A stretch of 64,000 nt of DNA from a bacterium (GTDB lineage: Bacteria > Campylobacterota > Campylobacteria > Campylobacterales > Sulfurimonadaceae). The translations under genes and the position numbers were made by a program. Location of the stretch: contig JAHJGM010000026.1 of the NCBI GenBank assembly GCA_018824305.1, positions 62,001-126,000 on the forward strand, given 5' to 3'. The notes under the pieces are model-generated. The model saw only the letters and a program-made list of their open reading frames with translations. It was not told where the DNA came from and did no database searches. Each line of letters begins with the position of its first letter. Positions within the stretch are counted from its first letter, which is position 1. Shown piece after piece: positions 17,849 through 25,282 of this stretch.

Positions 17849-18253
17849 TTAATAATTTCGTATAAATGTTAGGACATCACCTTTTTCAAGAGCTGTCCCT
17901 TCTCTGTTATAGACGTCGTTAAAATTACGTCTCAACCATTTTTTTACATTTTTGACATCGCTCAGTCTCTCTTTATTGGCCTTTGGTGAAAGAGGGTCGA
18001 TCACTTTTGCCGTAAACACGTTTTCTCCGGCTTTGTTCAGGTCATTCGTATGACAGCTGGCACAAGAGATCTTTTTGCCTTTTTTGCCTACATGTTCGGA
18101 GAAAAACAGCTTTTCTCCCCTTTTTGCATCAAAACCGCTAAACGATGCATCCGTTTTTTTTGCCTCATCCGCTAGAGTCTGCATATATCCCTCGATCGGA
18201 GCTGCAAGACCCAGTGTTGCTGATAACCATAAAACTGTTAAAACTTTTTTCAT
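17849..18253 (-). CDS. SHP-type monoheme cytochrome c (DUF1924)
   Basis: A 134-aa secreted c-type cytochrome with signal peptide MKKVLTVLWLSATLGLAAP and a single CASCH site near residue 64. The pattern RGEKLFFSEHVGKKGKKISC followed by TNDLNKAGEN and a C-terminal VKKWLRRNFNDVYNR matches the sphaeroides heme protein (SHP, DUF1924) family. Characterised SHPs are high-spin and bind O2 and NO with an Asn ligand; the Asn residues after CASCH could serve. It heads the operon, with AGGAG before the ATG. Confidence 0.88.
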   Translation of the reverse strand: MKKVLTVLWLSATLGLAAPIEGYMQTLADEAKKTDASFSGFDAKRGEKLFFSEHVGKKGKKISCASCHTNDLNKAGENVFTAKVIDPLSPKANKERLSDVKNVKKWLRRNFNDVYNREGTALEKGDVLTFIRNY

Positions 18254-18285
18254 ACTCTACTCCTGAAATTATCTTTACAATCAAA

Positions 18286-18291
18286 ATTATC
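18286..18291 (-). promoter_or_regulatory. Candidate -10 box for the SHP operon
   Basis: GATAAT on the minus strand, 33 bases upstream of the SHP ATG. The position where a -35 should be (AGGCCA) does not match the consensus, so the promoter would need an activator. Tandem repeats lie directly upstream. Confidence 0.3.
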
Positions 18292-18320
18292 ACGCAAAAC
18301 AATCAAGATGGCCTGCACAG

Positions 18321-18342
18321 TTTCTTGACACTTTCTTGACAC
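18321..18342. promoter_or_regulatory. Tandem 11-bp direct repeat, candidate response-regulator operator
   Basis: TTTCTTGACAC occurs twice in perfect tandem (18321-18331 and 18332-18342) between the divergent SHP operon and hemW. On the minus strand each unit reads GTGTCAAGAAA. Two 11-bp direct repeats, one helical turn apart, is the site geometry of PhoB/OmpR regulators, and the operon encodes one. For the SHP operon the repeats fall just upstream of the presumed -35, while for hemW they supply TTGACA hexamers. Confidence 0.5.
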
Positions 18343-18349
18343 ATTGCGT

Positions 18350-18355
18350 TATAAT
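18350..18355 (+). promoter_or_regulatory. Candidate -10 box for hemW
   Basis: TATAAT lies six bases before the hemW ATG at 18361, with TTGACA 19 bases further upstream inside the tandem repeat. If this is the promoter, the transcript is almost leaderless; a second start further into the gene cannot be excluded. Confidence 0.45.
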
Positions 18356-18360
18356 TTCGG

Positions 18361-19416
18361 ATGCTACTTTATATACACATCCCATTTTGCGATTCCAAAT
18401 GTTCATACTGCTCTTTTAACTCTTATGTGGACAAGTTCCATCTCAAAGAGAAATATATGCGATCCTTGCATCTGCAGCTTGCCCATGAACTCAAAAAGTT
18501 TGACGTAAAAGAAAAAGAGATCGAAACTGTTTTCATCGGCGGGGGGACTCCATCGACTGTTCCTGCGAAGCTCTATGAAAAGATTTTTGACCTCATAAGC
18601 CCTTATCTCCAAGATGATGCGGAGATAACCACAGAAGCCAATCCAAACAGTGCCTCGCGCTCTTGGATAGAGGGGATGAAAGCTCTGGGTATCAACCGTA
18701 TCAGTTTCGGAGTGCAAAGTTTTGACAATAAAAAACTCAAGTTTTTAAACCGCGCGCACAATAGAGATGATGCCATCCGTGCTGTTACCGATGCCTCACA
18801 TGTAGGGATACAAAACATCTCCATAGATATCATCTACGCAACGATGCTAGATACCAAAGAGCTTCTGCAAGAGGACTTCAAACAGGCATTTTCATTACCT
18901 ATCAACCACATCAGTGCTTATGCACTTACCATCGAAGAGGGTACGCCTTTTGAAAAGACTCCCGATGTCGCACGTGAAAAGCTTTCTTTGACAAACTTTG
19001 TCTTTGAGACAATCAAAAAACATGGGTTTTCCCAATATGAGATATCAAACTTCGGAACCTACAAAAGCAGACACAACCTCGGATACTGGCAGTATAAGAA
19101 CTACATCGGTGCTGGAAGCGGAGCCGTGGGATGTAAAGATGGAGTGAGGTACTATCCTTCGACGGACATAGAATTTTACATACAAAACCCTTTACATGTA
19201 AGAGAGGAAAATCTAAGCGCAGATGAACAAAAAGCAGAAAAACTGTTTTTGGGGCTTAGAAGCATCGTCGGGGTGGATGAGAAGATTTTCTCTCACGATG
19301 AATTACAAAGAGCAAACCTGCTTGTAAGTGAAAAAAAACTTCTAAAAAACGAGTCTGTCTTTTATAATAGAGATTATTTACTCAGCGATGAGATAGCTCT
19401 ATTTATCTTAAACTGA
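18361..19416 (+). CDS. hemW: HemW-like radical SAM protein (heme chaperone)
   Basis: A 351-aa radical SAM protein of the HemN/HemW family. The 4Fe-4S cluster motif is CDSKCSYCSF (Cys10, 14, 17). FIGGGTPSTVPAKLYEKIF, ITTEANPNS, RISFGVQSFDNKKLKFLNRAH and IDIIYATM follow the family order. The lack of the extra HemN cysteine and the length favour HemW, a heme-binding chaperone that inserts heme into respiratory enzymes, rather than the coproporphyrinogen oxidase. It is divergent from the SHP cytochrome operon, which may share its promoter region. Confidence 0.9.
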   Translation: MLLYIHIPFCDSKCSYCSFNSYVDKFHLKEKYMRSLHLQLAHELKKFDVKEKEIETVFIGGGTPSTVPAKLYEKIFDLISPYLQDDAEITTEANPNSASRSWIEGMKALGINRISFGVQSFDNKKLKFLNRAHNRDDAIRAVTDASHVGIQNISIDIIYATMLDTKELLQEDFKQAFSLPINHISAYALTIEEGTPFEKTPDVAREKLSLTNFVFETIKKHGFSQYEISNFGTYKSRHNLGYWQYKNYIGAGSGAVGCKDGVRYYPSTDIEFYIQNPLHVREENLSADEQKAEKLFLGLRSIVGVDEKIFSHDELQRANLLVSEKKLLKNESVFYNRDYLLSDEIALFILN

Positions 19417-19520
19417 TAAAATATCGACATCCTTTTGCCGACCATTACCGAAGTATCTATAAGTGGTTTCAAATAATATTTGGGATAAAATCAGAAAAAT
19501 TTTTTTATAGGGAACAATAA

Positions 19521-19904
19521 ATGTTTGGTATGGGTTTCACTGAATTACTACTTATCGCCGTTGTAGCAATAATATTTTTAGGGCCAGATAAGCTTCCTCA
19601 AGCCATGGTAGAGATTGCAAGAACAATAAAAAAAGTTAAAAAGGTCATAGCAACCGCAAAAGATTCGATCGAAGAGGAACTTCATTTAGCGGATATCAAA
19701 GATGAGGCTCTTGCATATAAAAACGAACTGGCAAAAGCCAGCAATGAGATAAAAAGTATCAACCCGATCAATAATATCAAACAGGACCTCTATGACGCTA
19801 CAGTAGAAAAGTCTGTTCCAAAAGCTACTCAAGACACTTCCAAAACCGTAGAAGAAGTCACTTTCAAGAAAAAAGAAAAAACACCAACAGAAGAGAATAA
19901 TTAA
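19521..19904 (+). CDS. tatB: TatB, twin-arginine translocase subunit
   Basis: A 127-aa single-span protein. MFGMGFTELLLIAVVAIIFLGPDKLP is spread over the membrane helix and the FLGPDKLP hinge, then comes an amphipathic helix (AMVEIARTIKKVKKVI) and a long charged cytoplasmic tail. The glutamate in the membrane helix and the length indicate TatB rather than TatA. Its TAA overlaps the tatC ATG by one base. No tatA is seen in this window. TatBC is the receptor for folded, cofactor-loaded exports. Confidence 0.92.
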   Translation: MFGMGFTELLLIAVVAIIFLGPDKLPQAMVEIARTIKKVKKVIATAKDSIEEELHLADIKDEALAYKNELAKASNEIKSINPINNIKQDLYDATVEKSVPKATQDTSKTVEEVTFKKKEKTPTEENN

Positions 19905-20716
19905 TGTTTGAAGATTTAAAACCGCATCTTGCCGATTTGAGAAAGAGACTGACCATATCGGCGATCTCTCTTTTTGTTATGTTTATGATCATGTTTTATT
20001 TTCATGAGCCGCTTCTTACATGGATGGTAGCACCTCTAAATCAGGCACTCATCGACGTTGGTAAAGTCTCAGTCCTTGCAGCAAACGGTATGGTAACGAC
20101 CAGTCAAGTCGGAGGAGCATTCTTTGTCGCGATGAGAGTCGCTTTCTTTGCTGCAATTTTAGGAGCGCTTCCTATCATACTTTCTCAAATATGGCTTTTT
20201 GTCGCACCGGGACTGTATGATAATGAAAAGAAGATGCTTCTTCCTTTCGTATTCGGCGGGACTACTATGTTTGCTATCGGTGTTGCTTTTGCGTACTACG
20301 TGGTCACACCTTTTGGTTTTGATTTTCTTATTACATTTGGTAGTTTTAAATTTACTCCGCTTATCAATATAGAGGATTATATAGGATTTTTCACAAAGAT
20401 CATGTTTGGTTTTGGAATCGCTTTTGAACTTCCTGTCTTTGCATACTTTTTAGCACTTCTTGGCATGATCACGGATAGAACACTTATCTCATTTTTCAAA
20501 TATGCGATCGTGCTTATCTTTATCATCGCGGCACTTTTAACACCGCCTGACGTCTTAACGCAGATGTTAATGGCTATCCCGCTTATAATGCTTTACGGTC
20601 TATCTATCATAATCGTAAAATTTGTAAATCCTGCTCCAAAAGAGGATGAAGATGAAGATGAAGATGAAGATGAAGACGATGAAGATGAGATCAAGGATGA
20701 AAAAACGAGTGAATAG
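19904..20716 (+). CDS. tatC: TatC, twin-arginine translocase subunit
   Basis: A 270-aa six-helix membrane protein that recognises twin-arginine signal peptides. It starts MFEDLKPHLADLRKRLTISA, the conserved N-terminal HLxELRxR-like segment. FVAPGLYDNEKKMLLPFV, FGIAFELPVF and AALLTPPDVLTQMLMAIPL follow. The C terminus is odd: five GATGAA hexanucleotides encode a run of alternating Glu and Asp, about 20 acidic residues in all. This tail overlaps the start of queA. Confidence 0.95.
   Translation: MFEDLKPHLADLRKRLTISAISLFVMFMIMFYFHEPLLTWMVAPLNQALIDVGKVSVLAANGMVTTSQVGGAFFVAMRVAFFAAILGALPIILSQIWLFVAPGLYDNEKKMLLPFVFGGTTMFAIGVAFAYYVVTPFGFDFLITFGSFKFTPLINIEDYIGFFTKIMFGFGIAFELPVFAYFLALLGMITDRTLISFFKYAIVLIFIIAALLTPPDVLTQMLMAIPLIMLYGLSIIIVKFVNPAPKEDEDEDEDEDEDDEDEIKDEKTSE
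20645..20689 (+). repeat. GATGAA hexanucleotide tandem repeat in the tatC tail
   Basis: Five perfect GATGAA units (20645-20674) followed by diverged units encode the acidic TatC tail. Being a multiple of three, copy-number changes would alter tail length without frameshift. In the next frame the same bases read as alternating Met-Lys codons, which makes the queA start hard to place. Confidence 0.8.
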
Positions 20717-21739
20717 CCTCGATCCTTATCTTACTTCAAGCTATGACTTTAAGCTCCCGAGTGAGCTTATTGCCACGCACCCCGCAGAACCAAGAGACAC
20801 TGCAAAACTACTAGTCTACGACAGAGCTTCAGACACGCTGAGTCATACATATTTTTATGAACTTGAGAACTTCATCCCAAAAGACACCGCTTTGATATTT
20901 AACGATACAAAAGTCATAAAAGCGCGTCTGTACGGTAAAAAAGAGAGCGGCGGCAAGATCGAACTCCTCATCAACAGACCTCTGAACGCAACTGAGATAA
21001 ACGTATATATCAGAGGAAAAGTAAAAGAAGAGACAAAAGTCCATTTTGATGATGGCCTTTATGCAAAAGTGATCAAACTCCATGATGACGGTTCCCGTGA
21101 TGTTCTTTTTTACCAAAATGAAAAGATATTGCGTTTTGAAGAGCTGCTTCCCCTCATCGACAAGATAGGTCATATCCCGCTTCCCCCTTACATGCAAAGA
21201 GATGATGCACAAGAGGATGAAAAAGACTATCAAAGCGTATTTGCCCAGTATGAGGGAGCCGTCGCCGCTCCGACCGCATCGCTTCACTTTACAAAAGAGC
21301 AGCATTACAGAATCTGCAAAAATTTCCAACACGCCTATGTAACGCTACATGTAGGTGCGGGAACATTTAAGCCTGTAGAGGAAGAGGAGATACTCAAACA
21401 TCCGATGCATAGTGAGTATTATGATATCTCAAACACTGCGTTGGAGATATTGGACTCAAAAACTCCGATACTCTGTGTAGGCACGACATCCACAAGAACG
21501 GTAGAGTATTATATACAGCACGGGAAAAAATAAAAGGCGAAGCAAATCTGTTCTTACATCCAAACAATCCGCCCCAACGTGTGAACCATCTCTTAACCAA
21601 CTTTCACCTGCCAAAATCAACGCTGTTGATGCTGGTAGCTTCATTTGTGGGTGTAGAAAAAGCCTTGTCTCTTTATGAAGAAGCCATAAAGAACAATTAT
21701 CGTTTCTACTCTTACGGCGATGCTATGCTCATTCTCTAG
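20709..21739 (+). pseudogene. queA: QueA, SAM:tRNA ribosyltransferase-isomerase, split by a one-base frameshift
   Basis: QueA adds the cyclopentenediol part of queuosine to tRNA. Frame one runs from GTG 20709 (NSLDPYLTSSYDFKLPSELI) through TASLHFT, HVGAGTFKPV and VGTTSTRTVEYY, then stops at 21531-21533 directly after GGGAAAAAA. The remaining conserved C terminus (GEANLFLHPNNPP, LLTNFHLPKSTLLMLVASF, YRFYSYGDAMLIL) continues in the -1 frame to a TAG at 21737-21739. Joined, the product is about 343 aa, normal for QueA. One missing A in the run would explain it. A sequencing error, a true mutation or slippage are all possible. The start overlaps tatC, and the end overlaps convergent dprA by four bases. 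Confidence 0.85.
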
Positions 21740-22509
21740 GTCAAATATATTTTTCCGTTTTGCACACGTATCTGACCCTCAAGTTCGGCTTCAAAGACTC
21801 TGTCTTTATATTTGAGCATTGCCTCATCATAAAACGGATCGGTTTTGCAAAACTCTAAAAACTCGTCTTGTAAGACATCATGTCGTTTTACATCTGCAAA
21901 TTCAGTCACAAATGCATCTATATCGTATATGACTTTTGCAAGACCCTTTTCTAAAAGCCCGTTTGTGCCTTCGCTCTCACCGAGTCTGTGAGGCAGGACA
22001 TATATCTCTTTACCCATCTCTAAAGCAAACTCTACACTTCTCATGCTTCCGCTGTTTAAGTCTGCCTGAGTAACGATAAGCACCTCTCCCAAAGAGACTA
22101 CCAACTCGTTTCTAACGACAAAACTCCAGTTTGTAGCTTGAAAGGCAGGCTCAAACTGACTCATACTCAGACCTTTTTGCTCAATACTTTCCAATAATGA
22201 TCTGTTGATCGCCGGATACCGCAGATCGATCCCGCATGGCAATACCGCAATAGTATTCTCACTGCCGGCTCCTTTATGAGCGATCGCATCGACTCCCATC
22301 GCCCCGCCGCTGACTACGACAACACCGAGTTTAGATAACTCGTTTGCAATCTTATACGTTATAGACTGCACATATTGATTTGGCCTTCGACTGCCAATGA
22401 TCGAGATTTTTCGTCTACTCAACAGATCGCGCTTGCCTTTATAGTAAAGCATCTGAGGATAACTTTTCATGCTGTCTAACTCGTGAATATGAAAATCAAG
22501 AATATTCAT
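21736..22509 (-). CDS. dprA: DprA, DNA-processing protein
   Basis: A 257-aa single-stranded-DNA-binding protein that protects incoming DNA and loads RecA during natural transformation. The Rossmann-like core shows ISIIGSRRPNQYVQSIT, GVVVVSGGAMGVDAIAHKGA, TIAVLPCGIDLRYPA, NRSLLESI and GLVEQADLNSGS-like VTQADLNSGSMRSVEFAL. The usual C-terminal winged helix is short or absent. The window's over-represented TACATGTA palindrome makes a competence gene here of interest. It converges on queA. Confidence 0.92.
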   Translation of the reverse strand: MNILDFHIHELDSMKSYPQMLYYKGKRDLLSRRKISIIGSRRPNQYVQSITYKIANELSKLGVVVVSGGAMGVDAIAHKGAGSENTIAVLPCGIDLRYPAINRSLLESIEQKGLSMSQFEPAFQATNWSFVVRNELVVSLGEVLIVTQADLNSGSMRSVEFALEMGKEIYVLPHRLGESEGTNGLLEKGLAKVIYDIDAFVTEFADVKRHDVLQDEFLEFCKTDPFYDEAMLKYKDRVFEAELEGQIRVQNGKIYLT

Positions 22510-22656
22510 AAAAATCCTTATTTGATCTACAAATATAGCATTTTCATTTTTATATCTATTTTTTTATGACGGATTGACATATTTCGTCAGTATCACTCCG
22601 ATAGGTCACCGAACAGATTTTATAAAAGAAGAGTTGCGATCTGCAATACGCGCACT

Positions 22657-23691
22657 CTATATTTTATTTATCTTCACAAGATCGACTTGAGAAAGTATAT
22701 CTTTTGATTCTCGCAACGCCTCTAAAGTATTTTCATGCGGATGACCTATTGCCACTGCATAACCTTTGATTTTTGCGATTTTCACAGCTTCTTTTATCTG
22801 CTGTTTGACATACTCGACTTCCATCTTATGATCTAAAAAGACATCTCTTGCTATATATCTCTCGCCGTAAGCCTTCATCACTTTTGGTACTTTTGTCTCA
22901 GCTATAGTCCTGCTGTCCACAAACTCGATCTTGTATTTGTTCAAAGCAAAGATAAGCCTGTTCATAGCCACTTCGTTGGAAGTAAACTTACTGCCTGTAT
23001 GATTATTTATATATTTGACTCTCGGAAACAGAGATACGATTTTATCGACTCTGCTCATTATGACCTGTTGCGAATCTTTTACATTGAGCGTTATAGGTTC
23101 TTTTGCTTGAAAATTCATAGCTTCCATAGGCAAGTGGACCATATAAAACGGCTCTTTGGAGGCTAAAACAGCAGAATCCGGATGTATCGCATTTGGCGGT
23201 AAAAAAGACATCGTCACATTCAGGTTTAAACTTTTTATCTCTCTCACATCTCTTGCAAAAGAGACATCGTCTATGATGATCGCGAGTTTCGGTCTCACTT
23301 TTTCTTGTTTGACCACTTTGACTACAGGCGGATGTCCCAACTTTTCAGGTGGCTGTTCAAGCTGCTCCGGACTCTCTTCATACTCATGAGAAGCTCCCTC
23401 TTGTGCATATCTGTTTTGCTCCTCTTGCAAGACACTCTTCAGCCTCTCTTTGATATCTTCCTCTTTTGCAGAGGGAATTACGCTCTTTTCGACTTTTGCT
23501 ATCTCTTTGAGCGGTTTTTCTTTCGGTTTAACGACACTGATACTGCCGTATTTCAGCCCATCTTCATAACCGAGGTAATACCCTGCTCCGATAGATGCGA
23601 TCAATCCCAATATAATCAATAAAAACCAAACTATAATCTTTAATAATCTGTCTGTCGTAATATTGCTTTTTGTATTTTTTTTCTTTTTCAT
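22657..23691 (-). CDS. Divergent polysaccharide deacetylase family protein
   Basis: A 344-aa membrane-anchored protein of the divergent polysaccharide deacetylase (YibQ, formerly DUF610) family. A basic N terminus and transmembrane segment (IIVWFLLIILGLIASIGAG) lead to a charged, proline-rich linker. The NodB-like barrel starts near residue 133 with PKLAIIIDDVSFARD. FYMVHLPMEAMNF, YINNHTGSKFTSN and YAVAIGHPHENTLEAL follow. The acidic pair and histidines suggest a metal site; the substrate is unknown but probably a cell-envelope glycan. Neighbouring dprA and, further on, ilvC and ruvX keep an order seen in Campylobacter. Confidence 0.85.
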   Translation of the reverse strand: MKKKKNTKSNITTDRLLKIIVWFLLIILGLIASIGAGYYLGYEDGLKYGSISVVKPKEKPLKEIAKVEKSVIPSAKEEDIKERLKSVLQEEQNRYAQEGASHEYEESPEQLEQPPEKLGHPPVVKVVKQEKVRPKLAIIIDDVSFARDVREIKSLNLNVTMSFLPPNAIHPDSAVLASKEPFYMVHLPMEAMNFQAKEPITLNVKDSQQVIMSRVDKIVSLFPRVKYINNHTGSKFTSNEVAMNRLIFALNKYKIEFVDSRTIAETKVPKVMKAYGERYIARDVFLDHKMEVEYVKQQIKEAVKIAKIKGYAVAIGHPHENTLEALRESKDILSQVDLVKINKI

Positions 23692-23794
23692 AATAGCATT
23701 AGACCAAAATTGAACTAAGAAAAGACTTATTATGACATTTTGCCATCCACTTTTTTACGATTTTGAGTAAAAGCAGAATTAAGTAAAATTTTTG

Positions 23795-23800
23795 TATAAT
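23795..23800 (+). promoter_or_regulatory. Candidate -10 box for rpsF-ssb-rpsR
   Basis: TATAAT preceded by TTTG, about 110 bases before the rpsF ATG. It would give a long structured leader that could be used for ribosomal-protein autoregulation. Confidence 0.5.
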
Positions 23801-23820
23801 CACGCGTTCCTTTCTCTTTG

Positions 23821-23900
23821 TATTACACAAACGTTGTAATGTATTGATATCCGAAAGGGAAACAAAAGCCTAAATTTAGGCCTATATTCCAAGGGGAGAC
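23821..23900 (+). promoter_or_regulatory. Structured rpsF leader, candidate S6:S18 autoregulatory RNA
   Basis: The leader contains ATTACA/TGTAAT (23822-23840) and a perfect 14-base palindrome GCCTAAATTTAGGC (23868-23881), flanked by ATAT arms. An unpaired CCG at 23851-23853 follows the left arm. A bulged CCG next to a stem is the hallmark of the known S6:S18-binding leader found upstream of rpsF in many phyla. The match here is by eye only. AAGGGGAG then serves as ribosome-binding site. Confidence 0.4.
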
Positions 23901-23908
23901 TATACTCT

Positions 23909-24307
23909 ATGAGACATTACGAAAACCTAGTAATCGTAAAACCAACATTAACAGAAGAAGAGATCAAAAACAGCATCGCTGCTGTTGAAGAAGTGATCAC
24001 ATCAAACGGCGGTGAAATAGCTGCACGTGACGCAATGGGAATCCGTAAACTTGCATACCCAATCGCTAAAAACGAGCGTGGATATTTTTACGTAATCTAT
24101 TACACAGGTGAACCATCTACAATCAGCGAGATTGAAAGACGTTTTAGAATCAACGAAGAACTTTTACGTTTCGTTACTATCAAATATGATACAAAACGTG
24201 AAGTAACAGCTTGGAATCAACTAGTTGACAAAGTAAACAACCCTAAAAAAGCTCCGGCTAAAGAGGTAGTTGCTACTGAAGAAGCAACAGAAGAAGCTGA
24301 CGCGTAA
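23909..24307 (+). CDS. rpsF: Ribosomal protein bS6
   Basis: A 132-aa small-subunit protein that pairs with bS18 on the platform of the 30S subunit. MRHYENLVIVKPTLTEEEI, DAMGIRKLAYPIAKNERGYF and IERRFRINEELLRF are diagnostic. An alanine/glutamate-rich tail (KAPAKEVVATEEATEEADA) extends beyond the globular domain, as is common. AAGGGGAG lies about ten bases before the ATG. It is first in the rpsF-ssb-rpsR operon. Confidence 0.97.
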   Translation: MRHYENLVIVKPTLTEEEIKNSIAAVEEVITSNGGEIAARDAMGIRKLAYPIAKNERGYFYVIYYTGEPSTISEIERRFRINEELLRFVTIKYDTKREVTAWNQLVDKVNNPKKAPAKEVVATEEATEEADA

Positions 24308-24325
24308 ATTTAAGAGGAGATCTCC

Positions 24326-24862
24326 ATGTTTAATAAGATCATATTGGTAGGAAACTTAACTCGTGACATCGAACTAAGATATTCACAAGCAGGAATGGGT
24401 ATAGCAAAAACTGCTATGGCTACATCTCGTAAATTCTCTACAAACGGAGAAAAAAAAGAGGAAGTCTGTTTTGTTGATATCACTTTCTTTGGACGCAGTG
24501 CCGAAGTCGCCAACCAATATCTTCGTAAGGGTAGTAAGATACTTGTCGAAGGAAGATTGACATTTGAACAATGGGTAGATCAAAATGGACAAAAACGCTC
24601 AAAGCATTCTGTAACTGTTGAAACTATGCAGATGCTTGATTCAAAAGGCGATAATAGCGGTGGAGCTGCTTATCCTACTGATATAGATCAGGATTATACA
24701 CAGCCTCAAAACTATTCTCAACCGAATCAATCATACAGCGCTCCTCAGCAAAAATATGCTGAACCGGCGCGCCAACAGCCGTCTGCACAACAACCGAGAA
24801 AAGTTATGCCTGAGCCGAATATTCCAGTAATTGACATCGATGAAGATGAAATTCCGTTCTAG
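24326..24862 (+). CDS. ssb: Single-stranded DNA-binding protein
   Basis: A 178-aa SSB. The OB fold spans residues 1 to about 110 (MFNKIILVGNLTRDIELRY, VDITFFGRSAEVANQYLRKG, LVEGRLTFEQW). The linker is rich in Gln, Pro, Ser and Tyr. The acidic C-terminal tip DIDEDEIPF is the docking peptide for replication and repair proteins. It lies between rpsF and rpsR with short gaps, the arrangement conserved across most bacteria. Confidence 0.97.
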   Translation: MFNKIILVGNLTRDIELRYSQAGMGIAKTAMATSRKFSTNGEKKEEVCFVDITFFGRSAEVANQYLRKGSKILVEGRLTFEQWVDQNGQKRSKHSVTVETMQMLDSKGDNSGGAAYPTDIDQDYTQPQNYSQPNQSYSAPQQKYAEPARQQPSAQQPRKVMPEPNIPVIDIDEDEIPF

Positions 24863-24884
24863 AAAATAATATAAGGAAAAACCT

Positions 24885-25148
24885 ATGGCAGAAAAAAGAA
24901 AATACAAAAAAAGATTTTGTAAATATTGTGAAGCAAAAATAGACTTCATGGACTACAAAGATGTTGCATCTTTACGTTTCTCTCTTTCAGAGCGTTACAA
25001 AATTATGCCTCGTCGTCTTACAGGTAACTGTAAACGTCACCAAGATATGATATCTACAGTTATCAAACGTGCTCGTGCAGCTGCATTAGTACCATATACT
25101 GTAACTCGTAAAGCAGTTGTAACTGCACCATTTGAAAATCTACGTTAA
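24885..25148 (+). CDS. rpsR: Ribosomal protein bS18
   Basis: An 87-aa small-subunit protein. It begins [19 protein letters not shown] and contains [18 protein letters not shown] and [19 protein letters not shown]. The cysteine set (CKYC and the later Cys) is that of zinc-type S18. ATAAGGA precedes the start. A strong hairpin follows the stop at 25157-25179. Confidence 0.97.
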   Translation: MAEKRKYKKRFCKYCEAKIDFMDYKDVASLRFSLSERYKIMPRRLTGNCKRHQDMISTVIKRARAAALVPYTVTRKAVVTAPFENLR

Positions 25149-25156
25149 GTAGAGAC

Positions 25157-25179
25157 TGCGAGTGTTTTAAACACTCGCA
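25157..25179 (+). terminator. Strong hairpin after rpsR
   Basis: TGCGAGTGTTT and AAACACTCGCA form an 11-bp stem around a single T, nine bases after the rpsR stop. It probably ends or stabilises the rpsF-ssb-rpsR message. It lacks the T-run of a textbook intrinsic terminator on this strand. Confidence 0.55.
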
Positions 25180-25282
25180 AACCTTACAAAACACTTTCTT
25201 AACTCACCTATCTTTTTATTTAAAACAAAAAAATCCGATTATGTATATAAAATAGCTTTATTATACAAAGGGGATGCTTTCT

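Noticed and set aside
22510-22656. Small structured RNA between dprA and the deacetylase-like gene
   Set aside because: Only a short TGACGGA/TTCGTCA-type inverted repeat is present, too weak to call a feature.
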